Positions 62,288 to 64,000 of a stretch of 64,000 nt of DNA are shown one piece after another. The notes beneath the pieces are model-generated. The model saw only the letters and a list, made by a program, of their open reading frames with translations. It did not search any database and was not told the DNA's origin. A program made the position numbers and the translations under genes. Each line of letters begins with the position of its first letter. Position 1 is the stretch's first letter. Source of the stretch: Neodontobutis hainanensis (Eukaryota > Chordata > Actinopteri > Gobiiformes > Odontobutidae); NCBI GenBank assembly GCA_024349245.1, contig JALDNG010000016.1, positions 2,306,001 to 2,370,000 of the forward strand. Direction: 5' to 3'.

Positions 62288-64000
62288 CTACGACAAGACA
62301 CACAGGACACACAGGAGAGGAGAGAAAGAGAGAGCGCTTCATTTAATCAATCAAAGTCAAGCGGCTGACGGAGGCACTCGTGACAACATGCTCGGCTGTC
62401 TTAAGACTCTGTTTACTCTTTGAAATAAACAAGTGTTTTGGGTTTCAATCAAAGACTTGGAACATCACCAGATATCATTCTTACATAACAAATGGTGAAG
62501 TAAATGACATGCTTGACTATTACATTTATGACATTCATGCTTTCTAATCAGAGGAACATGAATTTAACCCAGAGTCATTCCCTTTTTATTCTTTACTTCA
62601 TTCATTAAAAGAACTATATACATAGATGTCCCTCAATTTGACCTTAGAACCGGCATTAACATGCAATAGTAGCTGATGAGAGAAAATTATTTCTCGAGCA
62701 GAAAAATCTGGGTTATGCTTTGAAAGGTCACAGCTAAAATTAAAAAAGTTTGCTCCTTCATTTAAAAGGATTAAGAGAGGCCAAAAAGACTGCAAATCTG
62801 CTCCAGATTTTTAATAATAATAATTTGAATGTTGCACACCATTTGTGGCAGCGGGATGACTTTGAGGTTAATCAGACCAATTTGTCCTTTTAATTGCTTT
62901 CTATTCAGAGTAGATTCATTATATCATCTTCACTTAAATGGCAGAATTCTTCAAATCATCCACAGCTTAACCGACCACATTAACGGCTTTGATTTCATTA
63001 GCACGTTAGCAATAGCATTATCTTTTTTTCTGGATTAGCAGGCGACGTCTGAAAGGTGTGTTAGTATAGCTCTGACTGTAAAAGGAAAAGGGGAGAATGC
63101 GAGGCCTTTTGAAAAGCTGGCACCACCAGCTCGGTGCACTTGTGTAGTGACAGAACAACACTTTTTGTACAGAGAACAAGATGGGAAACAATAGTCTCGT
63201 TATCAAGAGGGGTGAAAGTCTGCCTGTATTGTATGTACATGTACTCAGTCATGAAAATTCAATTAGTGATATCCCATTCTCTCTCATTTATATGGTCTAA
63301 GAGAGCACATGACAAGTGATCTATGTGAAATCCCTCTAAATTGGCATTGTGTGAAAACATGTCACACCCCTGTCTCTCTTCTACAGAGTGAACATTCTTG
63401 GCTCCCCAGGCTCCCTTGCTACCTTATAGTCACTCTTCGCTACACAAAGCCACGCGAACAAGGCAATTTGCCTAAACTGGGGGGAATAAGTGTAAAACCT
63501 AAAGGGGATAGATTTGATTGATGCGCACCCATGTGAGTTCTTTGTCTTGAACAAGGCCCGTAGGTACTGTTTAATAATTTTTCAGGTAATAATCACGCTG
63601 TCAACGAGATGACGGGCTCTTACGCAGACAGACTTAATGTTATGAGGAGATAAGATACACCCCTGAAATTTCTTTTATGCATTATTCTCCCTCATAAAGC
63701 TTGGATTTGGCCACATGATGTGCTCAGTAGATATCGCTTTGTCACTAGTGGGAAGATGACAGCCCACACTATGGGTATGACAAATCCCTATTGATGCAAT
63801 CATTATTGACAAACATCCAAAGTCAGTGTCAAGGCAGAACACACAGCTTTTTCACTGAGCGAGCAACAAGCGGCAGAGTTGTTTACACCTTTCTCAAATC
63901 CAGATCAGCCCTTTCTTCTGGAAGGTTTCACATCTCACAACAGTTTGAAGGAAAACAAGTGTCTGTGCTTTTATCGGCAGTATAGAGGTTAAAGAACTTT
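62288..64000 (-). other. mgmt: mgmt upstream intron (partial)
   Basis: This is sequence upstream of the penultimate mgmt exon. I looked on the minus strand for the preceding exon (an HHP-containing segment in the human protein) and did not find it. It most likely lies beyond the window edge. Confidence 0.7.

Noticed and set aside
62288..64000. Search for the preceding mgmt exon on the minus strand.
   Set aside because: No HHP-type coding segment with splice sites was found; it probably lies beyond the window.

Overview
This window is vertebrate nuclear DNA, most likely from a percomorph-type teleost fish. The genes are split by GT-AG introns, the intergenic DNA is loose and AT-leaning, and CA/TG microsatellites are scattered throughout. 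It also holds remnants that resemble common fish transposons. There are no operons, ribosome binding sites, CRISPR arrays or prokaryotic genes. Nearly all open frames here are chance frames in noncoding DNA.

Two genes are certain. The first, on the + strand, is the 3' part of a COE/EBF transcription factor gene, best named ebf3. Ten coding exons (7-16 of the usual 16) lie between 24336 and 49373. They encode the end of the DNA-binding domain, the whole IPT/TIG domain, the helix-loop-helix region with the vertebrate-specific duplicated helix exon, and the Ser/Pro-rich C-terminus. All exon phases join without error. The first 24.3 kb is the 3' part of one very long intron (intron 6); exons 1-6 lie to the left of the window. 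A 3' UTR of about 1.5 kb ends near a canonical poly(A) signal at 50884-50889.

The second gene, on the - strand, is mgmt (O6-methylguanine-DNA methyltransferase). Its last two coding exons are at 62148-62287 and 59215-59331, and they carry the active-site IPCHRV motif. Its 5' exons lie to the right of the window. ebf3 and mgmt therefore converge tail to tail across about 7.6 kb. The same convergent EBF3-MGMT pair is found on human chromosome 10q26, and this synteny supports choosing ebf3 over ebf1, ebf2 or ebf4.

Layout: 1-24335 ebf3 intron 6 (homeodomain/POU/nuclear-receptor motif clusters, a probable SINE relic, a local duplication); 24336-31305 exons 7-10; 31306-41611 the 10.3-kb intron 10 (a strong G-quadruplex candidate near 39 kb); 41612-49373 exons 11-16; 49374 to about 50905 the 3' UTR; about 50906-58540 intergenic; 58541-64000 the mgmt 3' end.

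I saw no undescribed system. The most useful observations are about splicing (an alternative donor in exon 8, a long/short exon 15, the duplicated helix exon), candidate enhancer blocks in intron 6, and substitutions beside the mgmt active site. Conservation of the noncoding blocks cannot be judged from one sequence, so their confidence is low.
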